Positions 26,909-36,975 are shown, numbered from the stretch's first letter. The stretch: DNA of 64,000 nt from Mesorhizobium sp. B2-8-5 (GCF_006440675.2 NZ_CP083951.1:2141501-2205500), one strand, 5' to 3'. Numbers and translations are program-made. Notes: generated by a model not told the origin, from the letters alone.

Positions 26909-29900
26909 ATGGCAATTCTGGCAGCCGTCCATCACCTGACCCATTACAAATATGACCGGCCGGTGGTGCTCGGTCCCCAGGTGATCAGGCTGCAGCCGGC
27001 GCCGCATTCGCGCACCAAGGTGCTCAGCCACTCGCTGAAGGTCGAGCCGGCAAACCACTTCGTCAACCTGCAGCAGGATCCCTACGGCAACTTCCTCGCC
27101 CGCTTCGTCTTTCCGGAGCCGGTGACGGAACTGAAGATCGAGGTCGACCTCGTCGCCGACATGACGGTCTACAATCCGTTCGACTTCTTCGTCGAGGAGA
27201 GCGCCGAGACCTTTCCGTTCGATTATCCGGAAGAGATCAGGGAAGACCTCGCCATCTACCGGAAACCGGAGCCGACCGGGCCGCTGTTGTCGAAATTTCT
27301 GGAAAGCATCGACCGCAGCCCGGCAAACACCGTCAATTTCCTCGTCGACCTCAATGCAAGGCTGCAGCGCGAGATCGCCTATATCGTGCGCATGGAGACG
27401 GGTGTTTATTCGCCCGAGGAGACGTTGGCCGCCGGCAAGGGCTCGTGCCGGGATTCGAGCTGGCTCCTGGTCCAGATCCTGCGCAATCTGGGCGTCGCCG
27501 CGCGCTTCGTCTCCGGCTATCTGATCCAGCTCAAACCCGATCTCGTCTCGCTCGACGGGCCGCCGGGAACCGCTGTCGACTTCACCGACCTGCATGCCTG
27601 GTGCGAGGTTTATATTCCGGGCGCCGGCTGGATCGGTTTCGACCCGACTTCCGGCCTGCTCACCGGCGAAAGCCATGTGCCGCTGGCGGCGACGCCGCAT
27701 TTTCGCAACGCCGCGCCGATTTCCGGCATGGCGAGCTTCGCCAATGTCGAATTCGGCTTCGACATGCGCGTCGACCGCATCGCCGAGCATCCGCGCATCA
27801 CCAAGCCATTCTCGGACGAAAGCTGGCAGGCGCTCGATCGATTGGGCGAAAAGGTCGACGCGGTGCTGAAAGACGGCGACGTGCGGCTCACCATGGGCGG
27901 CGAGCCGACCTTCGTGTCGATCGACGATTTCGAATCCGCGGAATGGAACACGGCGGCCGTCGGTCCATCCAAACGCGACAAGGCGGACCAGCTCATCCGC
28001 CGGCTGCGCGAGCGCTTCGCGCCGGGCGGCTTCCTGCATTACGGCCAGGGCAAGTGGTATCCGGGCGAGAGCCTGCCGCGCTGGACCTTCTCGCTCTACT
28101 GGCGCGCCGACGGCGAGCCGGTATGGAGCGACCCGTCGCTGATCGCACGCGAAAAGAGTGACGCGAAGGTCGGGCCGCAGCAGGCCGAGAGCCTGCTCAA
28201 GGCGATCGCCGGCGAGCTCGGCATCGACAGGGCGATGGTCAGCGAGGCCTATGAGGATCCAGGCGAATGGCTGCTCAAGGAAGGCAAGCTGCCGGACAAT
28301 GTCGATCCGTCCAATTCCAAGCTGGAAGACCCGGAAGAGCGCAGCCGCATGGCGCGCGTCTTCGAGCGCGGGCTGACCAAGCCGTCGGGCTATGTGCTGC
28401 CGGTGCAGCGCTGGAACAGCCAGGCCGCCGGACAGCGCTGGCGCTCGGAGAAATGGAAGACGCGGCGCGGCCGCCTGTTCCTGGTGCCGGGCGATTCCCC
28501 GGTCGGCTACCGCCTGCCGCTCGGCACGCTGCCTTACGTGCCGCCGGCGCAGTTTCCCTATATCGTGCCGGTCGATCCGTCGCTGCCGCGTGGGCCGCTG
28601 CCGGCGCGCGAGGCTATCTTGCCGGGGGCCGCCACGGCGGAGCCTGAAGGCGCCGACGAAATGGCGCGCCGCCAGCAGGCCGTGTCCTTCACCGCCGCGA
28701 CCGGCCAGCAGGATCGCGTCGAGCAGGAGATCACGGAGATCGGTGGCGCGGTGCGCACCGCGCTTTCGGTCGAGCCGCGCGATGGGCGGCTGTGCGTGTT
28801 CATGCCGCCGGTCGAGGCGCTGGAAGACTATCTCGAACTGGTGGCGGCGGCCGAGAACGCGGCCAAGGCCATCGGCCTGCCGGTGCATATCGAGGGTTAC
28901 GCCCCGCCGCAGGATCCGCGCCTCAACGTCATCCGCGTCGCGCCCGACCCGGGCGTCATCGAGGTCAACATCCACCCAGCCGCCAACTGGCGGGATTGCG
29001 TGGCGACGACCACGGCAATCTATGAGGAGGCGCGGCAGTCGCGGCTCGGCACCGACAAGTTCATGATCGACGGACGCCATACCGGCACCGGCGGCGGCAA
29101 CCATGTCGTGGTTGGCGGCGCGACGCCGAACGACAGCCCGTTCCTGCGCCGGCCGGATCTGTTGAAGAGCCTGGTGCTGCAATGGCAGCGGCACCCGTCC
29201 CTGTCCTACCTGTTTTCCGGCCTGTTCATCGGCCCGACCAGCCAGGCGCCGCGCATCGACGAAGCGCGGCACGATTCACTTTATGAGCTGGAAATCGCGT
29301 TGGCGCAGGTGCCGTATCCCGACAAGGGCGCGGCGCCTTTGCCGTGGCTGGTCGACCGGCTGTTCCGCAACCTTTTGACCGATGTCACCGGCAACACGCA
29401 TCGTTCGGAAATCTGCATCGACAAATTGTTCTCGCCGGATGGGCCTACCGGGCGGCTGGGGCTGGTCGAGTTCCGCGGTTTCGAGATGCCGCCCAATGCG
29501 CGCATGTCGCTCGCCCAGCAATTGCTGGTCCGCGCCATCATCGCCCGCGCCTGGAAGAACCCGCTCGACGGCCGTTTCGCGCGCTGGGGCACCTCGTTGC
29601 ACGACCGTTTCATGCTGCCGCATTATGTCTGGGCGGATTTCCTCGACGTGCTGGAGGATTTGAAGCTCAACGGCTTCGAGTTCCGCCCCGAATGGTTCGC
29701 GGCCCAGCTCGAATTCCGCTTCCCGTTCTGCGGCGAGGTAAGCCAAGCCGGCGTCAAGCTGGAATTGCGGCAGGCGCTGGAGCCCTGGCACGTGATGGGC
29801 GAGCAGGGCGCCATCGGCGGCACTGTCCGGTTTGTCGACTCCTCGGTCGAGCGACTGCAGGTAAGGACCGAAGGCCTCAATCCGGAGCGCCACGCCATCG

Positions 29901-30268
29901 TCTGCAACGGCCGCATCGTGCCGATGAAAGTCACCGACAACCGCGAGGTCGCGGTGGCTGGCGTGCGCTTCAAGGCCTGGCAGCCGGCCTCCGGCCTGCA
30001 TCCGGCCCTGCCGGTCAACACGCCGCTGGTCTTCGACATTTATGACCGCTGGTCTGGGCGCTCGATCGGCGGCTGCGTCTACCATGTCGCGCATCCGGGC
30101 GGGCGCAGCTACGACACCTTCCCGGTCAACGGCAACGAGGCCGAAGCGCGGCGGCTTGCCCGGTTCGAACCGCGCGGTCATACGCCGGGCGCCTATGTGC
30201 TGCGCGACGAAGAAGCCTCTGAAGACTTCCCCATGACCCTTGACCTCAGGCGGCCGGCGAGATTCTGA
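26909..30268 (+). CDS. transglutaminase-like protein with C-terminal DUF2126
   Basis: This large cytoplasmic protein has 1119 residues. The N-terminal part is a bacterial transglutaminase-like module (about 1-270), with catalytic C180 in [11 protein letters not shown]229 in DLHAWCEVY and D245 in GFDPTSG. The remaining 800 residues are DUF2126, of unknown activity. It starts the cluster with the ATP-grasp/alpha-E gene six bases later and a second transglutaminase further on. Such clusters have been predicted to make or modify peptides through amide-bond formation and cleavage. The actual product is unknown. No signal peptide or membrane segment is visible. Confidence 0.88.
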   Translation: MAILAAVHHLTHYKYDRPVVLGPQVIRLQPAPHSRTKVLSHSLKVEPANHFVNLQQDPYGNFLARFVFPEPVTELKIEVDLVADMTVYNPFDFFVEESAETFPFDYPEEIREDLAIYRKPEPTGPLLSKFLESIDRSPANTVNFLVDLNARLQREIAYIVRMETGVYSPEETLAAGKGSCRDSSWLLVQILRNLGVAARFVSGYLIQLKPDLVSLDGPPGTAVDFTDLHAWCEVYIPGAGWIGFDPTSGLLTGESHVPLAATPHFRNAAPISGMASFANVEFGFDMRVDRIAEHPRITKPFSDESWQALDRLGEKVDAVLKDGDVRLTMGGEPTFVSIDDFESAEWNTAAVGPSKRDKADQLIRRLRERFAPGGFLHYGQGKWYPGESLPRWTFSLYWRADGEPVWSDPSLIAREKSDAKVGPQQAESLLKAIAGELGIDRAMVSEAYEDPGEWLLKEGKLPDNVDPSNSKLEDPEERSRMARVFERGLTKPSGYVLPVQRWNSQAAGQRWRSEKWKTRRGRLFLVPGDSPVGYRLPLGTLPYVPPAQFPYIVPVDPSLPRGPLPAREAILPGAATAEPEGADEMARRQQAVSFTAATGQQDRVEQEITEIGGAVRTALSVEPRDGRLCVFMPPVEALEDYLELVAAAENAAKAIGLPVHIEGYAPPQDPRLNVIRVAPDPGVIEVNIHPAANWRDCVATTTAIYEEARQSRLGTDKFMIDGRHTGTGGGNHVVVGGATPNDSPFLRRPDLLKSLVLQWQRHPSLSYLFSGLFIGPTSQAPRIDEARHDSLYELEIALAQVPYPDKGAAPLPWLVDRLFRNLLTDVTGNTHRSEICIDKLFSPDGPTGRLGLVEFRGFEMPPNARMSLAQQLLVRAIIARAWKNPLDGRFARWGTSLHDRFMLPHYVWADFLDVLEDLKLNGFEFRPEWFAAQLEFRFPFCGEVSQAGVKLELRQALEPWHVMGEQGAIGGTVRFVDSSVERLQVRTEGLNPERHAIVCNGRIVPMKVTDNREVAVAGVRFKAWQPASGLHPALPVNTPLVFDIYDRWSGRSIGGCVYHVAHPGGRSYDTFPVNGNEAEARRLARFEPRGHTPGAYVLRDEEASEDFPMTLDLRRPARF

Positions 30269-30274
30269 TCGACA

Positions 30275-32686
30275 ATGGCCAAGGGGAATCAGAAACGGGC
30301 AGGCGGCAGGCCGCGGGCGCAGGGCCTGCTGGAGCGCTACCGGCCGATCGAAGGCGTCGTCGACGAGATGGTCGACGCGTCGGGCAGCCCGCGTCCGGCC
30401 TGGCGCTTCTTCATCGACGCGCTCGACGATCTGGGCGCGGAACGGCTTGGGCAGCGGTTTGCCCGCGCCGACCAGTATCTGCGCGACGCCGGCGTCTATT
30501 ACCGCGTCTATGAGCAGGCAGGGGCCAATGAGCGGGAATGGCCGCTCGCGCATGTCCCGCTGCTGATCGACGAGAAGGAATGGGCCGAGATCAGTGCCGG
30601 CCTCGTCCAGCGCGCCGACCTGTTCGAGGCCATCCTGGCCGACATCTATGGGCCGAACCGGCTGATCGAGAAGGGGATCCTGCCTGCCGGGCTGATCGCG
30701 GCGAGCTCCGAATATCTGCGCCCCGTCGCAGGCGTCCGGCCGGCCAGCGGGCATTTCCTGCATATGGTCGCCTTCGAGCTCGGCCGTGGCCCGGACGGGC
30801 GCTGGTGGGTGCTGGGCGATCGCGCCCAGGCGCCGTCCGGCGCCGGCTTCGCGCTGGAGAACCGCGTCGCCACCACGCGCGCGCTGTCGGATATCTATGG
30901 CGAGATGCATGTGCATCGGCTGGCCGGCTTCTTCCGCCGTTTCCGCGATGCGCTGAACGGCATGGCGAGGGAATCGGGCGGCCGTGTCGCCATCCTGACG
31001 CCGGGACCACTCAACGAAACCTATTACGAGCATGCCTATATCGCCCGCTATCTCGGCATCATGCTGCTCGAAGGCGAGGACCTGACCGTATCCGGCGGCA
31101 GGCTGATGGTGCGAACGGTTTCAGGCCTGCTGCCGATCGGCGTCCTGTGGCGGCGGCTCGACGCGGCCTTCGCCGATCCGCTGGAGCTCAGGCCGGACTC
31201 GCAGATCGGCACGCCCGGGCTGGTCGAGGCGATCCGGCGCGGCGCCGTTTCGGCTGTCAATGCGCTGGGTTCCGGCCTGGTGGAAACGCGGGCCTTGCTT
31301 TCCTTCCTGCCCAGGATCGCGCGGGAACTGCAAGCTGAAGATCTGTCGTTGCCGAACGTTGCCACTTGGTGGTGCGGGCAGCAGAACGAACGCGACCACG
31401 TGCTTGCCAACATCGACCATATGGTGGTCGGCCCGGCGCTGTCGACGCGGCTCGCCTTCGAGGACGATGGCGCGACCAGCCTCGGTTCGGCGCTTTCGGC
31501 GGGGGAACGGGCGGAGCTTGTCGCGCGGATCGAAGCCGACGGCGCCGGCTTTGTCGGCCAGGAAGCGGTGACACTCTCGACCACGCCGGTGTTCGTCGGC
31601 GGTGTGCTTGAGCCGCGCCCCGCCAGTCTGCGCGTCTATCTGGCGCGCACACCGGAAGGCTGGACGGTGATGCCCGGCGGCTTCGCCCGCGTCGGATTCT
31701 CGCTCGACCCGACGGCGATCGCCATGCAGCGCGGCGGCCAGGCGGCCGATGTCTGGGTGGTCAGCGACAGGCCGGTCGAGCGCGAGACGCTCTTGCCGCA
31801 GGAGCATGACGGATTCACGCGCACCATGCCGGGCAGCCTGCCCAGCCGCGCAGCGGAGAACCTGACCTGGCTCGGGCGCTATATCGAGCGCTCCGAAGAT
31901 ACGGTGCGCGTGCTGCGCGCCTATCACGTGCGGCTTGCCGAGACCTCCGATCCGGACATGCCGCTGCTCGCCGATATCAGGGACTATCTCGAGCCGTTCG
32001 GCATCGAGGCCGAAACGGCGATACCGCCAGGGTTGATCGGCACTTTGGACAGCGCGGTCTACAGCGCCGGCCAGATTCGCGACCGCTTCTCTCCCGACGG
32101 CTGGCTGGCGCTGAAGGATCTGTCGAAGACCATCCACAAATTCGCGGAGACGGTCGCGCCCGGAGACGACGCGACGCGGGCGATGACGGTGATGCTGCGC
32201 AAGCTCGCCGGCTTTTCCGGCCTGCTGCACGAGAACATGTACCGCTTCACCGGCTGGCGCTTCCTGGAGATCGGCCGCAGGCTGGAGCGCGGCATCCAGA
32301 TCGCCGGCACGCTCAGCCGGCTGACAAGGAATGGGGCGCCGGAAGGGGCGCTCGACATGATGCTGGAGATCGGCGACAGCGTCATGACCCATCGCCGGCA
32401 GTATCCGGTGCAGGCCGGGCGGCGCACGGTGATCGACCTGCTCGCGCTCGACCCGCTCAACCCACGCTCGATCCTGTTCCAGCTCGAGCGGCTGAAGGCC
32501 GAGATCGCCATGCTGCCTTCGATCGGCGGCGAGGGGCATATGTCGCCCGCCGCCAAGGAAATCCTGCAGCTCAACACGGCAATCGCCGTCATGGAGCCGT
32601 CGGATATGAGCGCCAAGGTGCTCGACGACTTGGCCGGCCAGATCGGCGCTCTCTACAACAGCCTCGCCAGAGGCTATTTCGGTTAG
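30275..32686 (+). CDS. circularly permuted ATP-grasp and alpha-E domain fusion protein
   Basis: The 803-residue protein fuses two units that are often separate genes: a circularly permuted type 2 ATP-grasp ligase domain (about 1-500) and an alpha-E helical domain (about 510-800). The latter begins LPSRAAENLTWLGRYIERSE, typical of alpha-E. The ATP-grasp part includes PLLIDEKEWAEISAGLVQRA and the GPLNETYYEHAYIARYLGI segment. The predicted activity is ATP-dependent amide or peptide bond formation. The ATG is six bases after the upstream stop, so the genes are one operon. The stop codon lies within the intergenic repeat that follows. Confidence 0.88.
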   Translation: MAKGNQKRAGGRPRAQGLLERYRPIEGVVDEMVDASGSPRPAWRFFIDALDDLGAERLGQRFARADQYLRDAGVYYRVYEQAGANEREWPLAHVPLLIDEKEWAEISAGLVQRADLFEAILADIYGPNRLIEKGILPAGLIAASSEYLRPVAGVRPASGHFLHMVAFELGRGPDGRWWVLGDRAQAPSGAGFALENRVATTRALSDIYGEMHVHRLAGFFRRFRDALNGMARESGGRVAILTPGPLNETYYEHAYIARYLGIMLLEGEDLTVSGGRLMVRTVSGLLPIGVLWRRLDAAFADPLELRPDSQIGTPGLVEAIRRGAVSAVNALGSGLVETRALLSFLPRIARELQAEDLSLPNVATWWCGQQNERDHVLANIDHMVVGPALSTRLAFEDDGATSLGSALSAGERAELVARIEADGAGFVGQEAVTLSTTPVFVGGVLEPRPASLRVYLARTPEGWTVMPGGFARVGFSLDPTAIAMQRGGQAADVWVVSDRPVERETLLPQEHDGFTRTMPGSLPSRAAENLTWLGRYIERSEDTVRVLRAYHVRLAETSDPDMPLLADIRDYLEPFGIEAETAIPPGLIGTLDSAVYSAGQIRDRFSPDGWLALKDLSKTIHKFAETVAPGDDATRAMTVMLRKLAGFSGLLHENMYRFTGWRFLEIGRRLERGIQIAGTLSRLTRNGAPEGALDMMLEIGDSVMTHRRQYPVQAGRRTVIDLLALDPLNPRSILFQLERLKAEIAMLPSIGGEGHMSPAAKEILQLNTAIAVMEPSDMSAKVLDDLAGQIGALYNSLARGYFG

Positions 32687-32786
32687 AGCATTTCCAGCGA
32701 AAAGGATCGCCTCCAATGCTCTATCTCTTTGTTTTTGCGCAATTCCGGACGCAAAACCACTGCGCACTTTTGCTGGAATTGCTTTA
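32683..32786. repeat. two-hairpin rhizobial intergenic repeat (RIME-like), intact copy
   Basis: This element of about 104 bases fills the whole space between the ATP-grasp gene and the second transglutaminase gene. The first hairpin pairs AGAGCATT with AATGCTCT. A TTTGTTTTTG linker follows. The second hairpin is built on GCAATTCC/GGAATTGC with CGCAAAACC and CACTTTTGC inside. It shares this architecture and several exact words with the interrupted element at 9480-11969. It carries the stop codon of the upstream gene and touches the start codon of the downstream one. Confidence 0.72.
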
Positions 32787-33662
32787 ATGCACTACGACAT
32801 CAAACTCCATCTGCATTACGACTATGCCGCCGCCGCCGGCGGCGGACGGCACCAGGTGCGCGTCATGCCGCAGACGATCGCCGGCGTGCAGCGCGTGATC
32901 GCGGCCTCGCTGTCCTTCCAGCCGTCGCCGGCCGAACGTGCCGATTTTTCCGATTTCTTCGGCAACAACGTCACATCGATCGCCTTTCGCGACGCGCATG
33001 AGACGCTCGACATCCGAATGAGCGCGCGCGTTTCGGTGTCGCGGCCCGAGCCGGGTCTCGATGTCTCGCCCGATATAAACGGGCTGAGGTCGGAGCTCGA
33101 TCTGGTGCGCTCACTCTCGCCGTCCGCGCCGCATCATTTCCTCGCCGCCAGCGATCATGTAGGCATCGACGCGGCGATCACGGCCTATGCGCGGGACAGT
33201 TTGTCGGGGTCAACCGTCGCCACGGCGGCCGATCTCTGCAACCGCATTCATCGCGACTTCACCTATGACGGCAAGGCGACGACCGTGCAGACCCGGGCCA
33301 GCGACGCCTTTGCGCTGAAACGCGGCGTCTGCCAGGATTTCTCGCATATCATGATCGCCGGCCTGCGCGGGCTTGGCATCCCGGCCGGCTATGTCAGCGG
33401 CTTCCTGCGCACGATCCCGCCGAAGGGCAAGCCGCGGCTTGAAGGCGCGGATGCCATGCATGCCTGGGTCAAGGCCTGGTGCGGACGCGACGCCGGCTGG
33501 CAGGAGTTCGACCCGACCAACGGCATGCGGGCGAGTAACGACCATATCACGGTCGGCTACGGCCGCGACTATTCCGACGTGGCGCCTATCGTCGGCGTCT
33601 TGAAAACGACCGGTGGTCAGGTCGGCGAGCAGGCGGTCGACGTCATTCCGGTGGCAGCGTGA
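32787..33662 (+). CDS. transglutaminase family protein
   Basis: The 291-residue protein has the bacterial transglutaminase-like N-terminal beta domain (about 1-85) and a transglutaminase core. Its catalytic triad is C182 in KRGVCQDFSH, H225 in DAMHAWVKAW and D242 in FDPTNG. It has no signal peptide. These proteins usually act as cysteine peptidases or amide hydrolases rather than crosslinkers. It is the third gene of the peptide-modification cluster. The proteasome-like Anbu peptidase that often completes such clusters is not adjacent here. The start directly follows the intergenic repeat. Confidence 0.88.
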   Translation: MHYDIKLHLHYDYAAAAGGGRHQVRVMPQTIAGVQRVIAASLSFQPSPAERADFSDFFGNNVTSIAFRDAHETLDIRMSARVSVSRPEPGLDVSPDINGLRSELDLVRSLSPSAPHHFLAASDHVGIDAAITAYARDSLSGSTVATAADLCNRIHRDFTYDGKATTVQTRASDAFALKRGVCQDFSHIMIAGLRGLGIPAGYVSGFLRTIPPKGKPRLEGADAMHAWVKAWCGRDAGWQEFDPTNGMRASNDHITVGYGRDYSDVAPIVGVLKTTGGQVGEQAVDVIPVAA

Positions 33663-33752
33663 CGCGACGGCGTCGATGATGCGCACCGCCGTTTGCATCC
33701 GGAACCAGTCATCGGCGAGCGGCTTTATCTACGGATAATTCGCGGAGCCGGC

Positions 33753-34844
33753 ATGTTGCAGCATTCACAATTGTCCTCGGACCGCTCAACGCGTAACGAG
33801 GAAACTCGAAGGAACGGTGAGCAAGATTCGGCCGAGCGCGCGTCGCTCAGCTATGTGAGCGATGCCGATCCCGGCGTCCGACGATTGAGGAAAGGCAAGG
33901 GATTTTCCTATGCCGGTCCGAACGGACGCGCGGTCAGCGCGCAGACCCTTGCCCGCATCAAGGCGATCGTCATTCCGCCGGCCTGGACGGATGTGTGGAT
34001 CTCGCCCGATCCGGACGGCCATATCCAGGCGACAGGCCGGGATCAGCGCGGCCGTAAACAGTACCGTTATCACCCGCAATGGACCGAGGAGCGCGACGGC
34101 GTCAAATATTCCAGCCTCGTCGCTTTCGCCGAAAGCCTGCCCGCGCTGCGGCTGCAGATCGATGCGGACCTGCGCCGCCACGGTCTGCCGATGGAGCGCG
34201 TGGTCGCATCGGTGGTCTGGTTGCTCGACAACACCCTTATCCGCATCGGCAACGCCGCCTATGCACGGGACAACAAGAGTTTCGGGCTGACCACGCTGCG
34301 CGACCGCCATGTCGAGATCACGGGCTCCAGCCTGCGCTTCGCCTTCAAGGGCAAGTCGGGCAAGGAATGGAAGCTGAAGCTGGTCGATCGCCGCATCGCC
34401 AAGATCGTGCGCGGCGCCCAGGACCTGCCCGGGCAGAAGCTGTTCCAATATCTCGATGAGAATGGCGACCGGTGCCCGGTGCGCTCGGAGGACGTCAACC
34501 GCTATATTCGCGAGGCATCCGGCGCCGATTTCAGCTCAAAGCATTTCCGCACCTGGGGCGGCACGATCCATGCGGCGTCGCTGTTTGCCGGGACCGAGCT
34601 GCCGGAAAGCAAGACGCAGCAAAAACGGATGATCAACAGTGTCGTCGACAAGGTCGCCGAGCGGCTGGGCAATACCCGTGCCGTCTGCCGCAAATGCTAC
34701 ATCCATCCGCTGGTGTTCGAGGCATGGAGCAAAGGGCGCCTGCTCGACGAAATGGCCGGGGCCAACAAGCGCAAACGCCGGATATCCGGCCTCGACGAGG
34801 AAGAAACGCTGGTGCTCAGATGGCTGCAGGCGCGCGGCGCCTGA
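33753..34844 (+). CDS. DNA topoisomerase IB (poxvirus-like type)
   Basis: The 363-residue enzyme relaxes supercoiled DNA by a 3'-phosphotyrosyl intermediate. The catalytic Tyr is Y316 in CRKCYIHP. Conserved basic residues appear in HFRTWGGT and RHVEITGSSLRFAFKGKSGK. Length fits the bacterial, poxvirus-like group common in Rhizobiales. The ATG at 33753 with GGAG upstream is preferred over a TTG at 33693 in the same frame. It follows the transglutaminase gene by 90 bases and may or may not belong to that operon. Confidence 0.9.
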   Translation: MLQHSQLSSDRSTRNEETRRNGEQDSAERASLSYVSDADPGVRRLRKGKGFSYAGPNGRAVSAQTLARIKAIVIPPAWTDVWISPDPDGHIQATGRDQRGRKQYRYHPQWTEERDGVKYSSLVAFAESLPALRLQIDADLRRHGLPMERVVASVVWLLDNTLIRIGNAAYARDNKSFGLTTLRDRHVEITGSSLRFAFKGKSGKEWKLKLVDRRIAKIVRGAQDLPGQKLFQYLDENGDRCPVRSEDVNRYIREASGADFSSKHFRTWGGTIHAASLFAGTELPESKTQQKRMINSVVDKVAERLGNTRAVCRKCYIHPLVFEAWSKGRLLDEMAGANKRKRRISGLDEEETLVLRWLQARGA

Positions 34845-34879
34845 CAGGCAGGCGCGAAGGCAACCAAGTCCGGGATCCC

Positions 34880-34899
34880 TCGATAAATTTTTTTATCGA
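34880..34899. repeat. AT-rich perfect palindrome upstream of the DGPF-sigma operon
   Basis: TCGATAAA (34880-34887) pairs with TTTATCGA (34892-34899) around TTTT. It lies 35 bases after the topoisomerase stop and just upstream of the candidate ECF promoter. It could be a terminator stem for the topoisomerase gene or an operator; the sequence does not decide. Confidence 0.45.
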
Positions 34900-34904
34900 C
34901 CTTG

Positions 34905-34932
34905 TGTCGGGAAGGGTCCTAGTGTCGCGTCC
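34905..34932 (+). promoter_or_regulatory. candidate ECF (autoregulatory) promoter of the DGPF-sigma operon
   Basis: TGTCGG at 34905-34910 and CGTCC at 34928-34932 are separated by 17 bases and lie 23 bases before the DGPF start. The layout fits an ECF-type -35/-10 pair. ECF42-group promoters are reported, as I recall, to have a TGTCGA-like -35 element. This is a single-site resemblance only. Confidence 0.4.
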
Positions 34933-34954
34933 TTTGATACGGAAAGGACGCACC

Positions 34955-35329
34955 ATGCTCTACGCCATCCTCTGCTACGCTTCCGAAGACGTCGTCTGCT
35001 CCTGGAGCAAGGAACAGGACGACGAGGTCATGGCAAAGCTCCTCAACGTGCAGGACAAATACGCCAAGGCGGGCCGGCTCGGCCCCGTGGCGCGCCTTTT
35101 GCCGACGACCGCGGCGACCACGCTGAGAAAGGTCAAGGGCGAGGCAGTCGTGCTGGACGGCCCGTTCGCCGAAACCAAGGAACAGTTCCTCGGCTTCTAC
35201 ACGCTCGAATGCGACGATCTCGACGAAGCCGTCGAATTCGCGCGCGAGCTTTCCGAAGTCAATCCGAGCGGCGGCTCCTACGAGATCCGGCCCGTTTCGG
35301 TCTTCAATCCGACAAAGGTAGCAGTATGA
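34955..35329 (+). CDS. YCII/DGPF domain protein
   Basis: The 124-residue cytoplasmic protein carries the signature motif DGPFAETKE at about 68-76. DGPF/YCII proteins are a dimeric alpha-beta-barrel family of unknown enzymatic function. They are encoded next to ECF sigma factors of the ECF42 group in many bacteria. The stop overlaps the sigma factor start (ATGA), so the two are translationally coupled. Start at 34955 with GGAAAGGA upstream. Confidence 0.88.
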   Translation: MLYAILCYASEDVVCSWSKEQDDEVMAKLLNVQDKYAKAGRLGPVARLLPTTAATTLRKVKGEAVVLDGPFAETKEQFLGFYTLECDDLDEAVEFARELSEVNPSGGSYEIRPVSVFNPTKVAV

Positions 35330-36600
35330 CGGAGCTTGCCTGGATAAGCACCGCAATCAGCAACGCCCGTCCGCAGGCGATGGGCGCGCTGCTGCGCTAC
35401 TTCCGCGACCTCGACGCCGCGGAGGAGGCTTTCCAGGACGCGTGCCTGAGGGCACTCAAGAACTGGCCGAAGAACGGGCCGCCGCGAGATCCCGTCGCCT
35501 GGCTGATCTTTGTCGGCCGCAACAGCGGCATCGACGCCGTGCGCAAGCGCGCCAAGCAGGCGCCGATGCCGGAAGAAGACCAGGTCTCCGATCTGGAGGA
35601 CGCCGAGAGCGACATCGCCGAGCGGCTCGACGGCGCGCATTACCGCGACGATATCCTGCGGCTTCTGTTCATCTGCTGCCATCCGGATCTGCCGGCGACG
35701 CAGCAGATCGCGGTGGCGCTGCGCATCGTCTCCGGCCTTACCGTCAAGCAGATCGCGCGCGCCTTCCTCGTCGGCGAGAGCGCCATGGAACAGCGCATCA
35801 CCCGCGCCAAGGCGCGCATCGCCGACGCCGGCGTGCCGTTCGAAACGCCGGGCGCGGTCGAGCGCTCGGAGCGGCTCGCCGCTGTCGCCGCGATGGTCTA
35901 TCTGATCTTCAACGAAGGCTATTCGACCAATGGCGGCGAGGCGCCGGCCCGCGCGCCGCTGTGCGAGGAGGCGATCCGGCTTGCCCGTCTGCTGCTCAGG
36001 CTCTTCCAGGCCGAGCCGGAGATCATGGGGCTGACGGCGCTGCTTCTGCTGCAGCACGCGCGGGCGCCGGCGCGTTTCGACGAGAATGGCGAGATCGTCC
36101 TGCTCGAGGACCAGGACCGCTCGCTATGGAGCCGTAAGATGATCGACGAGGGCCTGGCGCTGGTCGACAAGGCGCTGCGCCACCGCAAGCCTGGCCCCTA
36201 CCAGGTTCAGGCGGCGATCGCGGCGCTGCATGCGCGGGCGGCGACGGCGGAAGATACAGACTGGACCGAGATCGACCTGCTCTACGGTCTGCTGGAGCAG
36301 ATGCAGCCTTCGCCCGTTGTGACGCTGAACCGCGCCGTCGCGGTCAGCAAAGTGAAAGGTCCGGACGCTGCGCTTGCCATGATCGAGCCGCTGGAAGAGC
36401 GGCTCTCGGGCTATTTCCATTTCTTCGGCCTCAGAGGCGGGCTGCTGATGCAGCTTGGCCGCAACGAGGAGGCGCGCGTTGCCTTCGACCGCGCCATCGC
36501 TTTGGCCAATACCGCCGCCGAGGCGGCGCATATCCGCATGCATATCGACCGGCTGATCAAGGAAAGCAGCCAGAGGCCTTCGGTCCAGAAGGCGCACTGA
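35326..36600 (+). CDS. ECF RNA polymerase sigma factor, ECF42 type with C-terminal extension
   Basis: The 424-residue protein has sigma-70 region 2 at about 20-80 (ALLRYFRDLDAAEEAFQDAC, DPVAWLIFVGRNSGIDAVRK). Region 4 lies at about 110-165 (LPATQQIAVALRIVSGLTVK, IARAFLVGESAMEQRITRAK). A long TPR-like C-terminal domain of about 240 residues follows and is typical of ECF42 sigma factors. There is no anti-sigma gene beside it, as is usual for this group; the C-terminal domain is thought necessary for activity. The partner gene is the overlapping DGPF protein. The activating signal is unknown. Confidence 0.9.
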   Translation: MTELAWISTAISNARPQAMGALLRYFRDLDAAEEAFQDACLRALKNWPKNGPPRDPVAWLIFVGRNSGIDAVRKRAKQAPMPEEDQVSDLEDAESDIAERLDGAHYRDDILRLLFICCHPDLPATQQIAVALRIVSGLTVKQIARAFLVGESAMEQRITRAKARIADAGVPFETPGAVERSERLAAVAAMVYLIFNEGYSTNGGEAPARAPLCEEAIRLARLLLRLFQAEPEIMGLTALLLLQHARAPARFDENGEIVLLEDQDRSLWSRKMIDEGLALVDKALRHRKPGPYQVQAAIAALHARAATAEDTDWTEIDLLYGLLEQMQPSPVVTLNRAVAVSKVKGPDAALAMIEPLEERLSGYFHFFGLRGGLLMQLGRNEEARVAFDRAIALANTAAEAAHIRMHIDRLIKESSQRPSVQKAH

Positions 36601-36975
36601 GGCGTATTGAGTTTCAGGTGATGCCGGTCTGCAAATGCCGCGTTCCTGCGCTTCCGGACTTCGCCGGCCGAAGCGCTCGTGAGTGGCGCGGCAGCTAAAT
36701 TAAGGCTACGGTTCTCGGAAGCCACCACTTGGTCGCTTCGCGCCTGTCTTCGATTCCGACTCGGCCTGACCTGAATCCACAACACACCTTGGCCGTGGTT
36801 TGCTGTCTGGCCCAATTCCGCGCTCCAGCCTTGGACCATGCCGGGGTGGCGGTTTTTCCCTGAAACGAGTAATGCCACGCCATCAAAGCGCCCGGACTGT
36901 GCCCGACCGCACGTCCAAGAGATGGCGCATGGCTCCATTCCTGCCCATGAGAGGCGGAACCTGAAAGGGACAGAA
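36601..36975. other. spacer between the sigma factor and aldehyde dehydrogenase genes
   Basis: This 375-base spacer should contain the promoter of the dehydrogenase gene, which has GAAAGGGA before its start. A minus-strand frame at 36695-37003 stays open, but it runs into the dehydrogenase and resembles no family that I recognise. I assign no gene here. Confidence 0.5.

Noticed and set aside
26870..29272. 800-codon minus-strand frame opposite the DUF2126 gene
   Set aside because: Very long, but it reads as Arg/Asp/His-rich antisense shadow; the plus-strand gene has complete catalytic motifs.
31121..32767. 548-codon minus-strand frame opposite the ATP-grasp gene
   Set aside because: Antisense shadow typical of high-GC genes; no ribosome-binding site or family motif.
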